From Pseudomonas fluorescens (GTDB lineage: Bacteria > Pseudomonadota > Gammaproteobacteria > Pseudomonadales > Pseudomonadaceae): a DNA stretch of 64,000 bases. The stretch covers positions 1,240,001-1,304,000 of the forward strand of contig LR782234.1 in NCBI GenBank assembly GCA_902825215.1, given 5' to 3'. The notes under the pieces were generated by a model that was given only the letters and a program-made list of their open reading frames with translations, did no database searches and was not told the origin of the DNA. Below, piece by piece: positions 46,176 to 55,922 of the stretch (positions are counted from its first letter, which is position 1; every line of letters begins with the position of its first letter). The position numbers were made by a program, and so were the translations under genes.

Positions 46176-47999
46176 CTATTGGTCTCGCTGAGTTGTAGGG
46201 GCATCTTTCTTAGCCTCTGCGTCGATAGGATGGGCGCGATCTTCATTAAAGAGTTCCGTTAATAAGGTGTTGGCTCGTTTGTAAGCGTCATATCTGAACT
46301 CAGTATCGTCCAGCGGCTGCGCGGCCATTTCCTCAAGCATCTCCAAGTTCAGCCTACGGAATGTGTCGGCGCGCTCACGTGCCTCGTAGCGTCCAACGCC
46401 TAGATATTCCAAGGCACGACGCCCGAGAGATAAGGCGCTTTCAAATGTTTCCCTTTCGACGGCCTCGATGCCCATCTGGCGCAAGGTAATGATGTGCCCC
46501 ATATCGCGAGCCCGCACCACGAGCTTCAGAGACGGAAAATGCTCCTGGGCCAACCTAGTTAGTAGCAAGTTGTCGTCCTGATTGTCGATGGCGTTGATCA
46601 GCACCATGGCTTGTGCAGCACCCGCAGCGTGGAGCAAATCTAGGCGGGTTGCATCACCGTAAAACACCTTCACCCCGAACTTGCGCAGTGTCTCGATGTG
46701 GTCAGGGTCATGATCCAATACCACGACTTCGAAGCCACAGGACATCAGTAGACGTCCAGCGATCTGACCGAATCGTCCAAACCCTGCAATGATTACTCGA
46801 GGATTCATTTGATCGATGATGTCCGCTTCCTTGCTGTCCTGTTTTTTCGACGACTCCAAATAATTCAGTAGCAGAATCAGTAAAGGTGTCACACACATCG
46901 ACAGCGCCACCGCCAGAGTCAAGCTTTTACCCCACGGCTCGATCAAGATGCCGGCAACAGTTGCAGCGCCAAAAACGACAAAAGCAAACTCGCTGCCCTG
47001 TCCAAGGAATACCGCCTGCCAGGAACGTTGGCCACTAGGGACATTCAGGAAACGACCCAGGAGCTTGATCGTGAGCAGTTTGATCACAATGAAGCCCAAG
47101 GTCAGGGTGAGCACTCTCAGCGGTTCATCAATCAGTGTTCCGAAGTCGATGGACATGCCCACGCCGATGAAGAACAGGCCGAGCAAAAGCCCCTTGAATG
47201 GTTCGATATCGCTCTCCAAGGCGTGCCGGTATTCCGAGCTGGCCAACAGAACGCCTGCTAGAAAAGCGCCCATGGCCATGGACAAGCCAGCCTCTTCGAG
47301 TAAGAGGCCGAACCCGAATACTAGGAAAAGTGCGACGGCGCTGAATATTTCGCGTAAGCCAGATCTCGCGACGAAACGCAGGACGGGCCGAGAAACGTAC
47401 CGACCTAAAAGCACCACCGCGACGATTGCACCGACGATTTTTGCAATCGACAGTGCGAGCTCGGCTCCGGAAGGCGTACCGCCATTTGCGGCCAGCAATG
47501 GAATCATGGCAACAAGCGGAATGGCTGCGATGTCTTGAAATAACAACACGGCAAAACTGCTGCGGCCCACGGCGGTGGATGTCATGTTTCGCTCGTTCAT
47601 TGCCTGCATGGCAATGGCTGTCGAGGATAGGCTCAGCGTCAAGCCCACCAACAGCGCTGCTGTCCAGTTCAAGCCAAGTGCAGCGCAGAACACGGCGATG
47701 GCCGCTCCGCACACAAGCATCTGTAATGCGCCGCCGCCGAACACCATTCGGCGCATTGCCCAGAGGCGTTTGGGATCAAGTTCTAGTCCAATGATAAACA
47801 ACATCAAAACTACGCCGATTTCAGCAAAGTGCAGGATGGACTCCACATTCGTTATCAGCTTCATGCCCCACGGGCCGATCAGGCAGCCTGCCAACAGATA
47901 GCCCAGAACCGGGCCGAGCCCTAACCGAACGGCGATTGGGACTATCAAGGCAGCCGAGCCCAAGTAAATGAGCATTTCAATCAGGCTGTGAGTATCCAT
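46176..47999 (-). CDS. kefC: KefC-type glutathione-gated potassium/proton antiporter
   Basis: A 607-residue CPA2 antiporter with twelve membrane helices (about residues 1-375) and a cytoplasmic RCK/TrkA-N domain with [10 protein letters not shown] near residue 400. Kef systems release potassium and acidify the cytoplasm when glutathione adducts form, protecting against electrophiles. The ancillary KefF-like gene ends right before its ATG (TGAATG). Confidence 0.88.
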   Translation of the reverse strand: MDTHSLIEMLIYLGSAALIVPIAVRLGLGPVLGYLLAGCLIGPWGMKLITNVESILHFAEIGVVLMLFIIGLELDPKRLWAMRRMVFGGGALQMLVCGAAIAVFCAALGLNWTAALLVGLTLSLSSTAIAMQAMNERNMTSTAVGRSSFAVLLFQDIAAIPLVAMIPLLAANGGTPSGAELALSIAKIVGAIVAVVLLGRYVSRPVLRFVARSGLREIFSAVALFLVFGFGLLLEEAGLSMAMGAFLAGVLLASSEYRHALESDIEPFKGLLLGLFFIGVGMSIDFGTLIDEPLRVLTLTLGFIVIKLLTIKLLGRFLNVPSGQRSWQAVFLGQGSEFAFVVFGAATVAGILIEPWGKSLTLAVALSMCVTPLLILLLNYLESSKKQDSKEADIIDQMNPRVIIAGFGRFGQIAGRLLMSCGFEVVVLDHDPDHIETLRKFGVKVFYGDATRLDLLHAAGAAQAMVLINAIDNQDDNLLLTRLAQEHFPSLKLVVRARDMGHIITLRQMGIEAVERETFESALSLGRRALEYLGVGRYEARERADTFRRLNLEMLEEMAAQPLDDTEFRYDAYKRANTLLTELFNEDRAHPIDAEAKKDAPTTQRDQ

Positions 48000-48521
48000 T
48001 CAAACTTCCCTCCAGGAGGCTAGACGCTCGCCGTAACGGCGAATTTGCTTAATAAGTGCCGCGTGGTCAGCTTGGTACGCGCCGTGAACTGCTACTGGGG
48101 TTAACCAATGCATACTGCAGTAATGCGCCGTCGCTTGTAGGGGGTGCACGAGTACCGGAAAACCTGGGTAATCGCCGCCTTCAAATTGATCATGCTCTTC
48201 GCCCATGGTTACAGCCCATAGCAAATGCTTATTCTTGAGCGCGGTTGCACCGACGCCAAAGGCCCAGCCCCTCGTGAAAACTTTATCGATCCACAATTTC
48301 AAAAGCGGCGGGTAGTTGTACCAGTGCAAAGGATGCTGCAGAACCAGCAGATCTGCCTTTTCCACTGCCATCTGCTCGGCTTCAACATTGATATCGAAAT
48401 CTGGGTATAGGTCATACAAGGAGCGGATAACGACTTCGGGATTATTGGCAGCCAGCCTGAGCATCAGTTTATTGATGATGGATTTCTCAGGATAAGGATG
48501 GGCATAAATGATCAGAATCAC
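48000..48521 (-). CDS. kefF: KefF/KefG-like quinone reductase (Kef ancillary subunit)
   Basis: A 173-residue flavodoxin-fold NAD(P)H:quinone oxidoreductase: AHPYPEKS near the N-terminus, HPLHWYNYPP and WIDKVFTRGWAFG. KefF and KefG proteins activate the partner KefC/KefB. The stop codon is directly adjacent to the KefC ATG. Which of F or G it is cannot be told by eye. Confidence 0.82.
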   Translation of the reverse strand: MILIIYAHPYPEKSIINKLMLRLAANNPEVVIRSLYDLYPDFDINVEAEQMAVEKADLLVLQHPLHWYNYPPLLKLWIDKVFTRGWAFGVGATALKNKHLLWAVTMGEEHDQFEGGDYPGFPVLVHPLQATAHYCSMHWLTPVAVHGAYQADHAALIKQIRRYGERLASWREV

Positions 48522-48558
48522 GGAGCAGACCCTCAGACCTGGCGTTCACTAAGAACGG

Positions 48559-48604
48559 AAAAAGCCCCCTGATCGTTGAGCATAAACGCACTCGACAATC
48601 AGGG
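48559..48604 (-). terminator. Hairpin with T run between tautomerase and KefF genes
   Basis: On the minus strand, CCCTGAT...ATCAGGG (with extended partial pairing over about 40 bases) is followed by GGCTTTTT. It could attenuate read-through from the AhpD-OYE-tautomerase genes into kefF-kefC. Confidence 0.65.
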
Positions 48605-48628
48605 AGCTAATAACTGAACGATGAAACC

Positions 48629-48847
48629 TTATTGACCGCTTTGAAGCTTCAATACTTCCTGCGCAGTCACCGGCTTGCCGGCAATACCCCAGTCTCCGCT
48701 CTTGACCTCTTCGAAGATAACCCATGTGAGGGCACGCATGTTTTCACCTTCCACGGATACCATGGCGTCAGTCACCTTGCGGATGACTTCAGCTTTTTGC
48801 TCGTCGGAAAAAACGCCTTCGATGCCTTTGATAGTGACAAGTGGCAT
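48629..48847 (-). CDS. 4-oxalocrotonate tautomerase family protein
   Basis: A 72-residue tautomerase. Pro2 (proline 1 after loss of Met) is the catalytic base (MPLVTIKGIEG), followed by the family's EQKAEVIRKVTDAM. Start ATG at 48847. It closes the AhpD-OYE-tautomerase run with a 28-base gap. Confidence 0.85.
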   Translation of the reverse strand: MPLVTIKGIEGVFSDEQKAEVIRKVTDAMVSVEGENMRALTWVIFEEVKSGDWGIAGKPVTAQEVLKLQSGQ

Positions 48848-48875
48848 GGTGTTCTCCTTAATGTTTGAAAAGAAG

Positions 48876-49982
48876 TTAGGCTTTGGTCGCCGCATATTCC
48901 GGGTAGTCGGTGTAACCCTTCTCAATCGAACCGCTCACACCGTAATAGGTAGCGCGATCACTCTCGGCCAGTGGCCAATTGTTTTGCATGCGCTCGACCA
49001 AATCTGGATTGGCAATGTAGGCGGTGCCGAAAGCAATCAGGTCTAGTTCACCTTTAGCGAGTTCAGACTCTGCGATTTCTTTGGTGAAGCCGCCGGCAGC
49101 CATGAGGGTGCCTTTGTACGCTTCACGGAATGCAGCGCCGAAGCCTGGTGGCGTTTGCGCGGCCAGGATGGTGGGTTGGTAGTTCAGGTGAACAAATGCC
49201 AGCTCTCTTTCGTTGAGTGCAGCCGCCATGCTCATCCAGGTTTCTGCTTCGCCTTCGTACACACCGAAGTCGTACAGTCGACCAAACGGCGAGAAGCGCA
49301 CGCCAATCTTCGAACCACCAATTTCAGCAGCAATAGCGTCAATGGTTTCGAGGAGGAAACGCTGACGGTTGGCAATGGAACCACCGTACTGGTCGGTACG
49401 CGTGTTCAGGGAGCTACTCAAGAACTGATCGAACAGGAAACCGTTGGCTGCCATGATTTCGATGCCGTCGAAGCCGGCGTCCATGGCCATCCTTGCGGAT
49501 TTGACGAAGTCAGCGATGACGCGCTTCACTTCTTCAGTTTCCAGTGCGCGTGGTGCGCTAGGTTGAACAGGGCCTGCTTTGCCAGGCTCAATCCAGGCAT
49601 ATACGGTCGTTTCTACCGCAGGTACTGTGCCCGAGGAGACCGGCACGATGCCATGCACGGAAACGTGAGACATGCGGCCTACGTGCCAGAGTTGCGCAAA
49701 AATCTTCCCGCCTTTGGCATGTACGGCTTTAGTGACATTGCGCCATCCTGGCAGGTGCTCATTTTCGTAAATGCCAGGGGTGTACAGATAGCCCCGTGAC
49801 TCGTCGGAAATAGGCAGACCTTCGGTGATCAGCAAACCAGCAGATGCACGTTGCGCGTAGTACAGCGCGTTGGCTTCATTTGGAATGTTATCCAAGGTAC
49901 GGGTGCGAGTCATAGGGGCCATGACAACGCGATTCTTAAGAGAAATACCTGCCAAATCGTATGGAGTGAACAGCTTATTCAT
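48876..49982 (-). CDS. Old yellow enzyme family alkene reductase (NemA-like)
   Basis: A 368-residue FMN flavoprotein with a TIM barrel, MAPMTR at the N-terminus, QLWHVGR, and NTRTDQYGGSIANR with the active-site tyrosine. It reduces activated alkenes, an electrophile-detoxifying activity. It is the middle gene of the AhpD-OYE-tautomerase operon with gaps of 42 and 28 bases. Confidence 0.88.
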   Translation of the reverse strand: MNKLFTPYDLAGISLKNRVVMAPMTRTRTLDNIPNEANALYYAQRASAGLLITEGLPISDESRGYLYTPGIYENEHLPGWRNVTKAVHAKGGKIFAQLWHVGRMSHVSVHGIVPVSSGTVPAVETTVYAWIEPGKAGPVQPSAPRALETEEVKRVIADFVKSARMAMDAGFDGIEIMAANGFLFDQFLSSSLNTRTDQYGGSIANRQRFLLETIDAIAAEIGGSKIGVRFSPFGRLYDFGVYEGEAETWMSMAAALNERELAFVHLNYQPTILAAQTPPGFGAAFREAYKGTLMAAGGFTKEIAESELAKGELDLIAFGTAYIANPDLVERMQNNWPLAESDRATYYGVSGSIEKGYTDYPEYAATKA

Positions 49983-50024
49983 GATTGATCTCGACGCCGT
50001 TGAAGAGTTGATTCTGCGTTTGAT

Positions 50025-50357
50025 TTAGGACTTATCGAACGCGTCGAGTACGTGGGTGCTGTAAACCAGTGCTGCACCAGCGTTCATGTTGATGGCAACA
50101 CCCAGTGCTTCAGCCACCTCTTCGCTGGTGACACCGAGCTTCTTGGCTTCAGCTGCGTGGAATGCGATGCAACCATCGCAGCGAGTCGTTACGGCCACCG
50201 CCAGGGAGATCAGCTCACGAGTCTTTGCGTCCAGATGATTGGTCTTGCTGCCAGCAGCACCGAGTGCAGCCATGCCCTTCATGGTTTCTGGGGAAAGGCC
50301 ATTGAGCTCTACCAGACGAGCGCTGATGTCTTTACGGGCTTGCTTCCAATCTTGCAT
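50025..50357 (-). CDS. AhpD-like carboxymuconolactone decarboxylase family protein
   Basis: A 110-residue protein with the AhpD core motif C60-x-x-C63-x-x-x-H67 (RCDGCIAFHAAEAKKLG), so a thiol peroxidase or disulfide-reducing role is likely. ATG at 50357 (MQDWKQARKD). First gene of its operon, with the clearest operator-like site 64-81 bases upstream. Confidence 0.87.
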   Translation of the reverse strand: MQDWKQARKDISARLVELNGLSPETMKGMAALGAAGSKTNHLDAKTRELISLAVAVTTRCDGCIAFHAAEAKKLGVTSEEVAEALGVAINMNAGAALVYSTHVLDAFDKS

Positions 50358-50420
50358 GGGATTCTCGCATGGGCGTAAACGCCCTGTAGTGTTGGGTTTA
50401 ATTTTGAATCTGCACATACG

Positions 50421-50438
50421 CTACCATCTAGTTGGTAG
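50421..50438. promoter_or_regulatory. Operator-like site before the AhpD operon
   Basis: CTACCATCTAGTTGGTAG: perfect inverted CTACCA/TGGTAG half-sites six bases apart. Confidence 0.7.
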
Positions 50439-50554
50439 GTGTGCAATAGGTGGTGATTAATTCTGCATTGTCCTGTGATTCTGAAGGAGGCTGCGGGCAC
50501 CACACAGCGGGAGGGTTGGAGTGGTATGGCGGCTTCAAATTCGGTGTTTATGAT

Positions 50555-50572
50555 CTACCTAGTGAATGGTAG
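50555..50572. promoter_or_regulatory. Operator-like site before acpH
   Basis: CTACCTAGTGAATGGTAG: CTACCt and TGGTAG half-sites, same spacing. It lies about 95 bases before the AcpH ATG. Confidence 0.6.
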
Positions 50573-50667
50573 CGTTTCTACTGAGAGCTAATTTCGGACG
50601 GACGAAGTACAGCACAATCAATCCGACGGATGACCATTCAAAAGCCATATACCAGTAGGAATCGCGA

Positions 50668-51252
50668 ATGAATTACCTCGCACATCTTCACCTAGGTGGT
50701 CAGGAGCCGCAGCAGTTGCTGGGGAGTCTTTATGGGGATTTTGTAAAAGGGACGTTCTTAGGAAATTTCTCTGTACAGACTGCAGAGGCAATCGTGCTGC
50801 ATCGCCGAATTGATGCTTTTACGGATACCCATCCATTGGTTAGAAGCGCGCTTGGGCGATTCCCTATAGCAAGGCGTCGTTATGCCGGAATCGCGCTCGA
50901 CATGTTTTTCGATCACTGCCTGGCGCGAGATTGGGAGCGCTACGCCGATATGCCCTTGGATGTTTTCTCTAAAAAGGTCTACCAGCTTTTAGAGGGAGAG
51001 CCCACACTGCCGGCGCGATTGGCTCTGGTCGCACCGTTGATCATCGCGGAAGATTGGCTTGGAGCTTACAGGGATTTTTCGATGATCGGTCATGGGCTGG
51101 AAGTCATCTCCCGGCGCCTATCTCAACCAGCAGGTTTGCACGGTGTATACGAAGAGCTGATAGCGCTGTATGAGCCGCTAAGTGCGGATTTCCTCGAGTT
51201 CTATCCGTTGCTTTGGCAGTACGCCCAGGCTGATCGCATCAGCGCTGGGTAA
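50668..51252 (+). CDS. ACP phosphodiesterase (AcpH-like)
   Basis: A 194-residue HD-like protein beginning MNYLAHLHLGG with SLYGDFVKG, the AcpH pattern; the enzyme removes phosphopantetheine from acyl carrier protein. The ATG has AGGAA nearby. Why an acyl-carrier-protein hydrolase sits in a redox cluster is unclear; it may act on oxidised or thiolated phosphopantetheine. Divergent from the AhpD operon. Confidence 0.82.
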   Translation: MNYLAHLHLGGQEPQQLLGSLYGDFVKGTFLGNFSVQTAEAIVLHRRIDAFTDTHPLVRSALGRFPIARRRYAGIALDMFFDHCLARDWERYADMPLDVFSKKVYQLLEGEPTLPARLALVAPLIIAEDWLGAYRDFSMIGHGLEVISRRLSQPAGLHGVYEELIALYEPLSADFLEFYPLLWQYAQADRISAG

Positions 51253-51342
51253 TCCGGCAGCATCTCATTAGGCGTCTTATCCAAAAAAAGAGGCACTACG
51301 TACTCCGGAAGACACGTGCCTCCCGCAGTCACTGTTGATGCA

Positions 51343-51657
51343 TTAACCGACCAGCACTTCGCTGATCTGAATGACAGGCTTGAGATTGGTGTAGTTAACG
51401 ACGTCCGCTCCGATGGCCTTAGCGTGTGGCCCAAATGCGGCTGCGAATGAGTCGAGTGAATCGAAGAAGAGATGACCTATCGCAATGTAGGTCGGCTCGC
51501 TTCCAGGCACCGGGCCTTGAAGACCTTTTTCAATGGAAAAGTGACTGCAGGCCCCGGCCATCTTCTGATGGATCATCGTCATATGCTGCTCACGGTAGTA
51601 ATCGAAGTCGAAGGTTGCGTCAGCTTCATTCGGGTAGAAAATGCTTACGTCAATCAT
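51343..51657 (-). CDS. EthD-family protein
   Basis: A 104-residue ferredoxin-fold protein with the EthD pattern: FYPNEADATFDFDYYREQH at the N-terminus and IGHLFFDSLDSFAAAF near residue 70. EthD proteins accompany oxidative degradation enzymes; the biochemical role is often unknown. ATG at 51657; a longer frame upstream is part of tauD. It follows the tauD-like gene by 26 bases. Confidence 0.82.
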   Translation of the reverse strand: MIDVSIFYPNEADATFDFDYYREQHMTMIHQKMAGACSHFSIEKGLQGPVPGSEPTYIAIGHLFFDSLDSFAAAFGPHAKAIGADVVNYTNLKPVIQISEVLVG

Positions 51658-51683
51658 TGGGTAGGATTCCTCTGGTTTATTGA

Positions 51684-52562
51684 TTAAATGACGGCAACAC
51701 CAACAGGGCGTTCGCCTGAGATAGTCGTTCGATGCATAAGCCGTAGGTGCCCGTCGTAGCCACCGTCTGCGTTGTGAAGCGTGCACCGGTTGTCCCACAA
51801 AGTAAGCATGTTTGGCGCCCACCGGTGACGGTAGATGTACGTCTCCTGCACCATGTGCTGATACAAATAACTCAGCAGCGCCGTTGATTCTCCATGAGTC
51901 AAACCCTCAATACCCTGCGTGTAGACAGGGCTCACGTAGAGGGATTTGCGACCCGTTACGGGATGTACACGTACCAGCGGGTGTGGCCAGGTTTTGTCGG
52001 CGTCTTCACTGACCACTATTTTCATTGAGCGTGCTTCTGTCTCTTTTGCGAAGAGGCCATTTTTGCCATAGGGCATGCTCGCAGAATGTATCGCGACGAG
52101 ATTATTCAGAAGACCTTTCATCGTCTCAGAAAGGTCATCGTAGGCACGGTAGCCGTCAGCAAATAACGTATCGCCACCCACGGGTGGAGTGATCTTGGAA
52201 TGTAGGATGGTTCCCGCCGGCGGCTGTTCCTGAAAGCTCCAGTCTGAGTGCCACTGGGCACCGAAGTTAACCGCCTTTTCATGAGGCTCGCGCCTGAGTT
52301 CGAGAATGTGCGGATGAGCCTCCATCGGGACGATATAAGGGTCTATTCCGAACTCACCAAACTGAAGCGTGAATGCCTCCAGTTGTGTGTGGGTGAGAGG
52401 CTGATCAGGAAAGTAAATTACCGAATGCCTGGCCCACGCGTCCTTCACCTCTGCTAGTACGGCTGCCGCGAGAGGCTGATCAATTGAGACACCGCTAATC
52501 CTGGCTCCAAAACCGTGAGCTTCGGGTACCACATGAATATTCTCAAAGTCACCATTCATCAT
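51684..52562 (-). CDS. TauD/TfdA-family Fe(II)/2-oxoglutarate dioxygenase
   Basis: A 292-residue dioxygenase. The iron triad is H-x-D (WHSDWSF, about residue 105) and a distal histidine (RLMHRTTISGE), with the 2-oxoglutarate arginine nearby. Members hydroxylate sulfonates, herbicides and many small acids. Divergent from the CrtI-like oxidoreductase; followed by the EthD gene. Confidence 0.87.
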   Translation of the reverse strand: MMNGDFENIHVVPEAHGFGARISGVSIDQPLAAAVLAEVKDAWARHSVIYFPDQPLTHTQLEAFTLQFGEFGIDPYIVPMEAHPHILELRREPHEKAVNFGAQWHSDWSFQEQPPAGTILHSKITPPVGGDTLFADGYRAYDDLSETMKGLLNNLVAIHSASMPYGKNGLFAKETEARSMKIVVSEDADKTWPHPLVRVHPVTGRKSLYVSPVYTQGIEGLTHGESTALLSYLYQHMVQETYIYRHRWAPNMLTLWDNRCTLHNADGGYDGHLRLMHRTTISGERPVGVAVI

Positions 52563-52848
52563 CGCAGCCCCTTCTCTCGTTCTTATAAATAAATCATAGG
52601 AAGACGGTGGGGAGATTCTCCAATGTCAGTCCGCTGCTGTCGTTGCTACCGTGCGACAGAGAATTGATCTGAGATGCCAATACCTTCGGTTGTTTTCCCC
52701 GCTTTTGAATTGTCGTGTCGTAACAAATCTTTGGCGTGTGGTGCCATTCACGCCGATTGCCTACGTACCCACACTGAGCCGACCTGCGTAGCGACTGCGC
52801 CGCAATGGTCAATAAAAATCCCGGAAAGAGCAGGGAAAGGTACGAACG

Positions 52849-54447
52849 ATGAGCGATTACGATCTGAGTTTTAAGCGCGCGTTGGCTCGTGGAAAGCTAG
52901 ACAACAAGTTCGATACGATTGTCATAGGTTCTGGTGCAGGCGGCCTGAGCACAGCCGCACTGTTGGCCCTCGAAGGACAGCGCGTTCTGGTGCTGGAGCG
53001 CCATGCAGTGTTGGGCGGTTGTTTGCAATCGTTCAAACGCCAAGGCTTCGAGTGGGATGTAGGCCTACACTATATGGGTGAGGTACATCGCAAAACGAGT
53101 GGTCTCTATCGCCTTTTTGACAAGGTCTCAGGAGGTCAACTTGAATGGGCGTGCATGCCCGACAATTACAATCGCATCATCGTAGGTGCCAATAGCTACG
53201 ATCATATGGCCGGCGCAGAAGCCTACAAGGATCGACTCAAGAACTACTTTCCGAGGGATGCACGCGCGATTGATCGTTACGTTGAGCTCGTAGGAGAGGC
53301 GAGCCGGGCTGCGAAGTCCTTCTTCGGTGAGCGGGCCTTGCCACAATCCATGTCTGAGGCAGCATTCTCCAAGGCCCAGAGTGCATTCATGCCACTTGCA
53401 CAACGCACAGTGTTGGATGTTTTGGACGAATTGACTGACAACGCTGACCTCAAGGCTGTCTGGTGTGGGAATTACGGCGACTACTGCAATTCCCCTGCTG
53501 AGGCTTCTTTCGCGATCCATGCCATGGTTTTCAGCCATTACATCGATGGCGCTAGCTACCCCGTTGGCGGCTCACAACGCATTGCCACCGCAATGGCCGA
53601 CACTGTTCGTGCCGCAGGAGGCGCTTGTCTGGTGGCTGCAGAAGTTATGAGCATCGAAATGCGTAACGGTTGTGTGGTGGGTGTACAAACCGCTGATGGA
53701 AGCCAGATTCGCGCTGACAAGGTCGTAAGTGCGATTGGTATTTCTCAGACCGTACCGCTTCTGGCTCATGCTGATCCTGAACTGACCCAACCTTTGGGCG
53801 AGGCAACTAAGAGCATTGGCACCACTCAATGTTTTGCAGTGCTGAACCTTGGCTTCGACATCGCAAACGCAGATCTGAACATTCATCCCGCTAATTTGTG
53901 GGTGCACCCAAGCAATGACCTCCCGGCAAACCTAGCACGGTACAAAGCTAATCCAGGGGGAGAGCCTATGCCCCTGCATTTCATTGCCCACCCATCACTA
54001 CGAGATCCAAGTTGGCCTGAACGCCACCCCAATCAGAGCACGATGGATATCTGCGGCCTGACAGATTGGTCAGTGTTCGAGCGTTTCACTGGCACGAAGT
54101 GGAAGCAGAGAGGTGCAGAGTACGAGGACATGACTGCAAGACTGAGCGAACATCTCTTGGCCGTGGCCTTAAAACACTATCCTCAAATCGGCGGACGAAT
54201 TGCTCATGCCGAGCTGGCTACGCCTCTAACGTTCAATCACTTTCTAAATCGTAGTCGCGGCAATTTCATGGGATATGAGCAAACGCCACTTCGTTTTGCA
54301 CAGCGCTGGATGCGTGCACATGGCCCCGTCAAAGGTCTGTTTTTTGGTGGACAGGATGTGACCGCTGCCGGAGTCAGTGGCGCGATGGTCAGCGGGCTGG
54401 TCGCGGCAAGTGCCGTTCTTGAACGCGATCTTTTCCGAGAGCTTTAG
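52849..54447 (+). CDS. NAD(P)/FAD-dependent oxidoreductase, CrtI/retinol-saturase-like
   Basis: A 532-residue flavoprotein. The FAD motif is GSGAGGLSTAALL (about residues 28-40) with an LERHAVLGG dinucleotide-binding continuation. The protein resembles phytoene desaturases and retinol saturases. ATG at 52849 with a GGAAAGG region upstream. Divergent from tauD and convergent with the AraC gene; the three form a catabolic-looking unit. Confidence 0.82.
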   Translation: MSDYDLSFKRALARGKLDNKFDTIVIGSGAGGLSTAALLALEGQRVLVLERHAVLGGCLQSFKRQGFEWDVGLHYMGEVHRKTSGLYRLFDKVSGGQLEWACMPDNYNRIIVGANSYDHMAGAEAYKDRLKNYFPRDARAIDRYVELVGEASRAAKSFFGERALPQSMSEAAFSKAQSAFMPLAQRTVLDVLDELTDNADLKAVWCGNYGDYCNSPAEASFAIHAMVFSHYIDGASYPVGGSQRIATAMADTVRAAGGACLVAAEVMSIEMRNGCVVGVQTADGSQIRADKVVSAIGISQTVPLLAHADPELTQPLGEATKSIGTTQCFAVLNLGFDIANADLNIHPANLWVHPSNDLPANLARYKANPGGEPMPLHFIAHPSLRDPSWPERHPNQSTMDICGLTDWSVFERFTGTKWKQRGAEYEDMTARLSEHLLAVALKHYPQIGGRIAHAELATPLTFNHFLNRSRGNFMGYEQTPLRFAQRWMRAHGPVKGLFFGGQDVTAAGVSGAMVSGLVAASAVLERDLFREL

Positions 54448-54468
54448 CCCCTCAAGATCGCACGGGGT

Positions 54469-55560
54469 CTAATCGGCTTCACACGTCGAATTTGGATCCT
54501 CGGGACTCCCGAGGCTGCTGCTTCCAAGCGCTTTGCCTCTTGCAGAAAAGTCGCCTACCAATTCATTGCGCAGAGCTCTGGGGGCCTTACCGAAGTGACC
54601 TCGTACAGCGTGCGAAAACGCACTGGGCTCAGCGTAGCCCAGCCGTTCTGCTAGCAAGATAAGAGGTAGATCGGGATCAGCCAAACCTTCCAATGCCTCG
54701 CTCATGCGCACCGCTTCCAGTAATTGGCGGAAGGATGAACCGCGCTCAGCCAATCGACGCTGAAGAGTACGTCTGCTGAGATCCAGCGAGCGCGCTACGC
54801 TGTCGCAATTCGCCTGGGTAAACCCCTGTGTGGAGATAGCGGCGCTGACGTAATCAAGAAGAGTGTCGGAGCGGCCTTGGGTTTTAATCATTGCTTCAGC
54901 GCGCCCTAGTAGGATGCGATGAAGTGTTGGATCGGCAGCCTGCCAGGGATAGTCCAGCTGTTCCGCGCCAAATATGACAAGAGCATGCTCAGCTCCGAGA
55001 ATGACCGGAGAATCAAAATAGACTCGATAGCAGTCGGCTAAAGAGGCATCAGTACCTGGTAGCTCAACCCTTATTGGTCTGCGGTCAGCTGGCATGCAGT
55101 TATAGAGCAGGCGCATGTACGCGGCAAACAGCGAATCTATTTGGGCAGGATGCATGGCAACCGGGCTGGGTGTTACGTGGTAAGCCAGCTGAATGCCATC
55201 GTTGGAGGTGTGTTGAATCGAAAAGCGACCAGAGTTGCTGACCAATTGCTGCAGCCTGACCGTATGGGTGAGCGCCTGGCGTAATGAGCTACTGTGCACT
55301 AACACCATTGCTACGACATTCATCGATTGCAATGGCAGTGCTACGCCAACTTTCAAGCCGAGCAGCGGATCCTGAGAGAGTTGCATCGCGCGCTGCCAAA
55401 GCCTCCTCACTTGCACTAATTGCAGTTGCCGCGTTGGCGCAACATCTTCCCACTGTTGAGTCCAGGGAGCGCCCAAACGGGAGCGCTCTATACCTTGGCG
55501 AGCCAGTTCCTCGATGACGCCTACAAGCCAAGTAGCACTGACGGTGAGAGGTCGGGTCAT
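54469..55560 (-). CDS. AraC-family regulator (N-terminal arabinose-binding-like domain)
   Basis: A 363-residue regulator with the ligand domain in the first 200 residues and a C-terminal AraC helix-turn-helix pair (LDLSRRTLQRRLAERGSSFR and ERLGYAEPSAFSHAVRGHFG). It likely controls the adjoining tauD/EthD and CrtI-like genes. Ends 22 bases from the convergent CrtI-like gene. Confidence 0.87.
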   Translation of the reverse strand: MTRPLTVSATWLVGVIEELARQGIERSRLGAPWTQQWEDVAPTRQLQLVQVRRLWQRAMQLSQDPLLGLKVGVALPLQSMNVVAMVLVHSSSLRQALTHTVRLQQLVSNSGRFSIQHTSNDGIQLAYHVTPSPVAMHPAQIDSLFAAYMRLLYNCMPADRRPIRVELPGTDASLADCYRVYFDSPVILGAEHALVIFGAEQLDYPWQAADPTLHRILLGRAEAMIKTQGRSDTLLDYVSAAISTQGFTQANCDSVARSLDLSRRTLQRRLAERGSSFRQLLEAVRMSEALEGLADPDLPLILLAERLGYAEPSAFSHAVRGHFGKAPRALRNELVGDFSARGKALGSSSLGSPEDPNSTCEAD

Positions 55561-55922
55561 CGTATGTCCGTTAGCCGAAGCGCGATGCTTGATGAAAGAG
55601 ATATACCCCTAACCGGGGTCTTATCTGTTAATGCTAAAGATCGATTAGGTGTTTCGTCAGATTGTGTAGCACCTGGTAGGGGCGATCTGTTCAGGCTCAA
55701 ACGGGAGTCTCCATAAGCATCGCTATGGGACTATAGCTGCAGGCGTGAGCGAGCAGGGCCCGCAATTTGATGGCTTCATCATTGCTTGATGGGTTGGACG
55801 CTTACCAGCGCTCGGGAGACGAAGCGCCGAATACGTTGGGTGAAGTTACAAATGGCGCCAATGGTGAGAAACGTGCGTCTGGCTGGTGTCGTTGCGACGA
55901 AGCCAGACGCATTGATGAGAGA

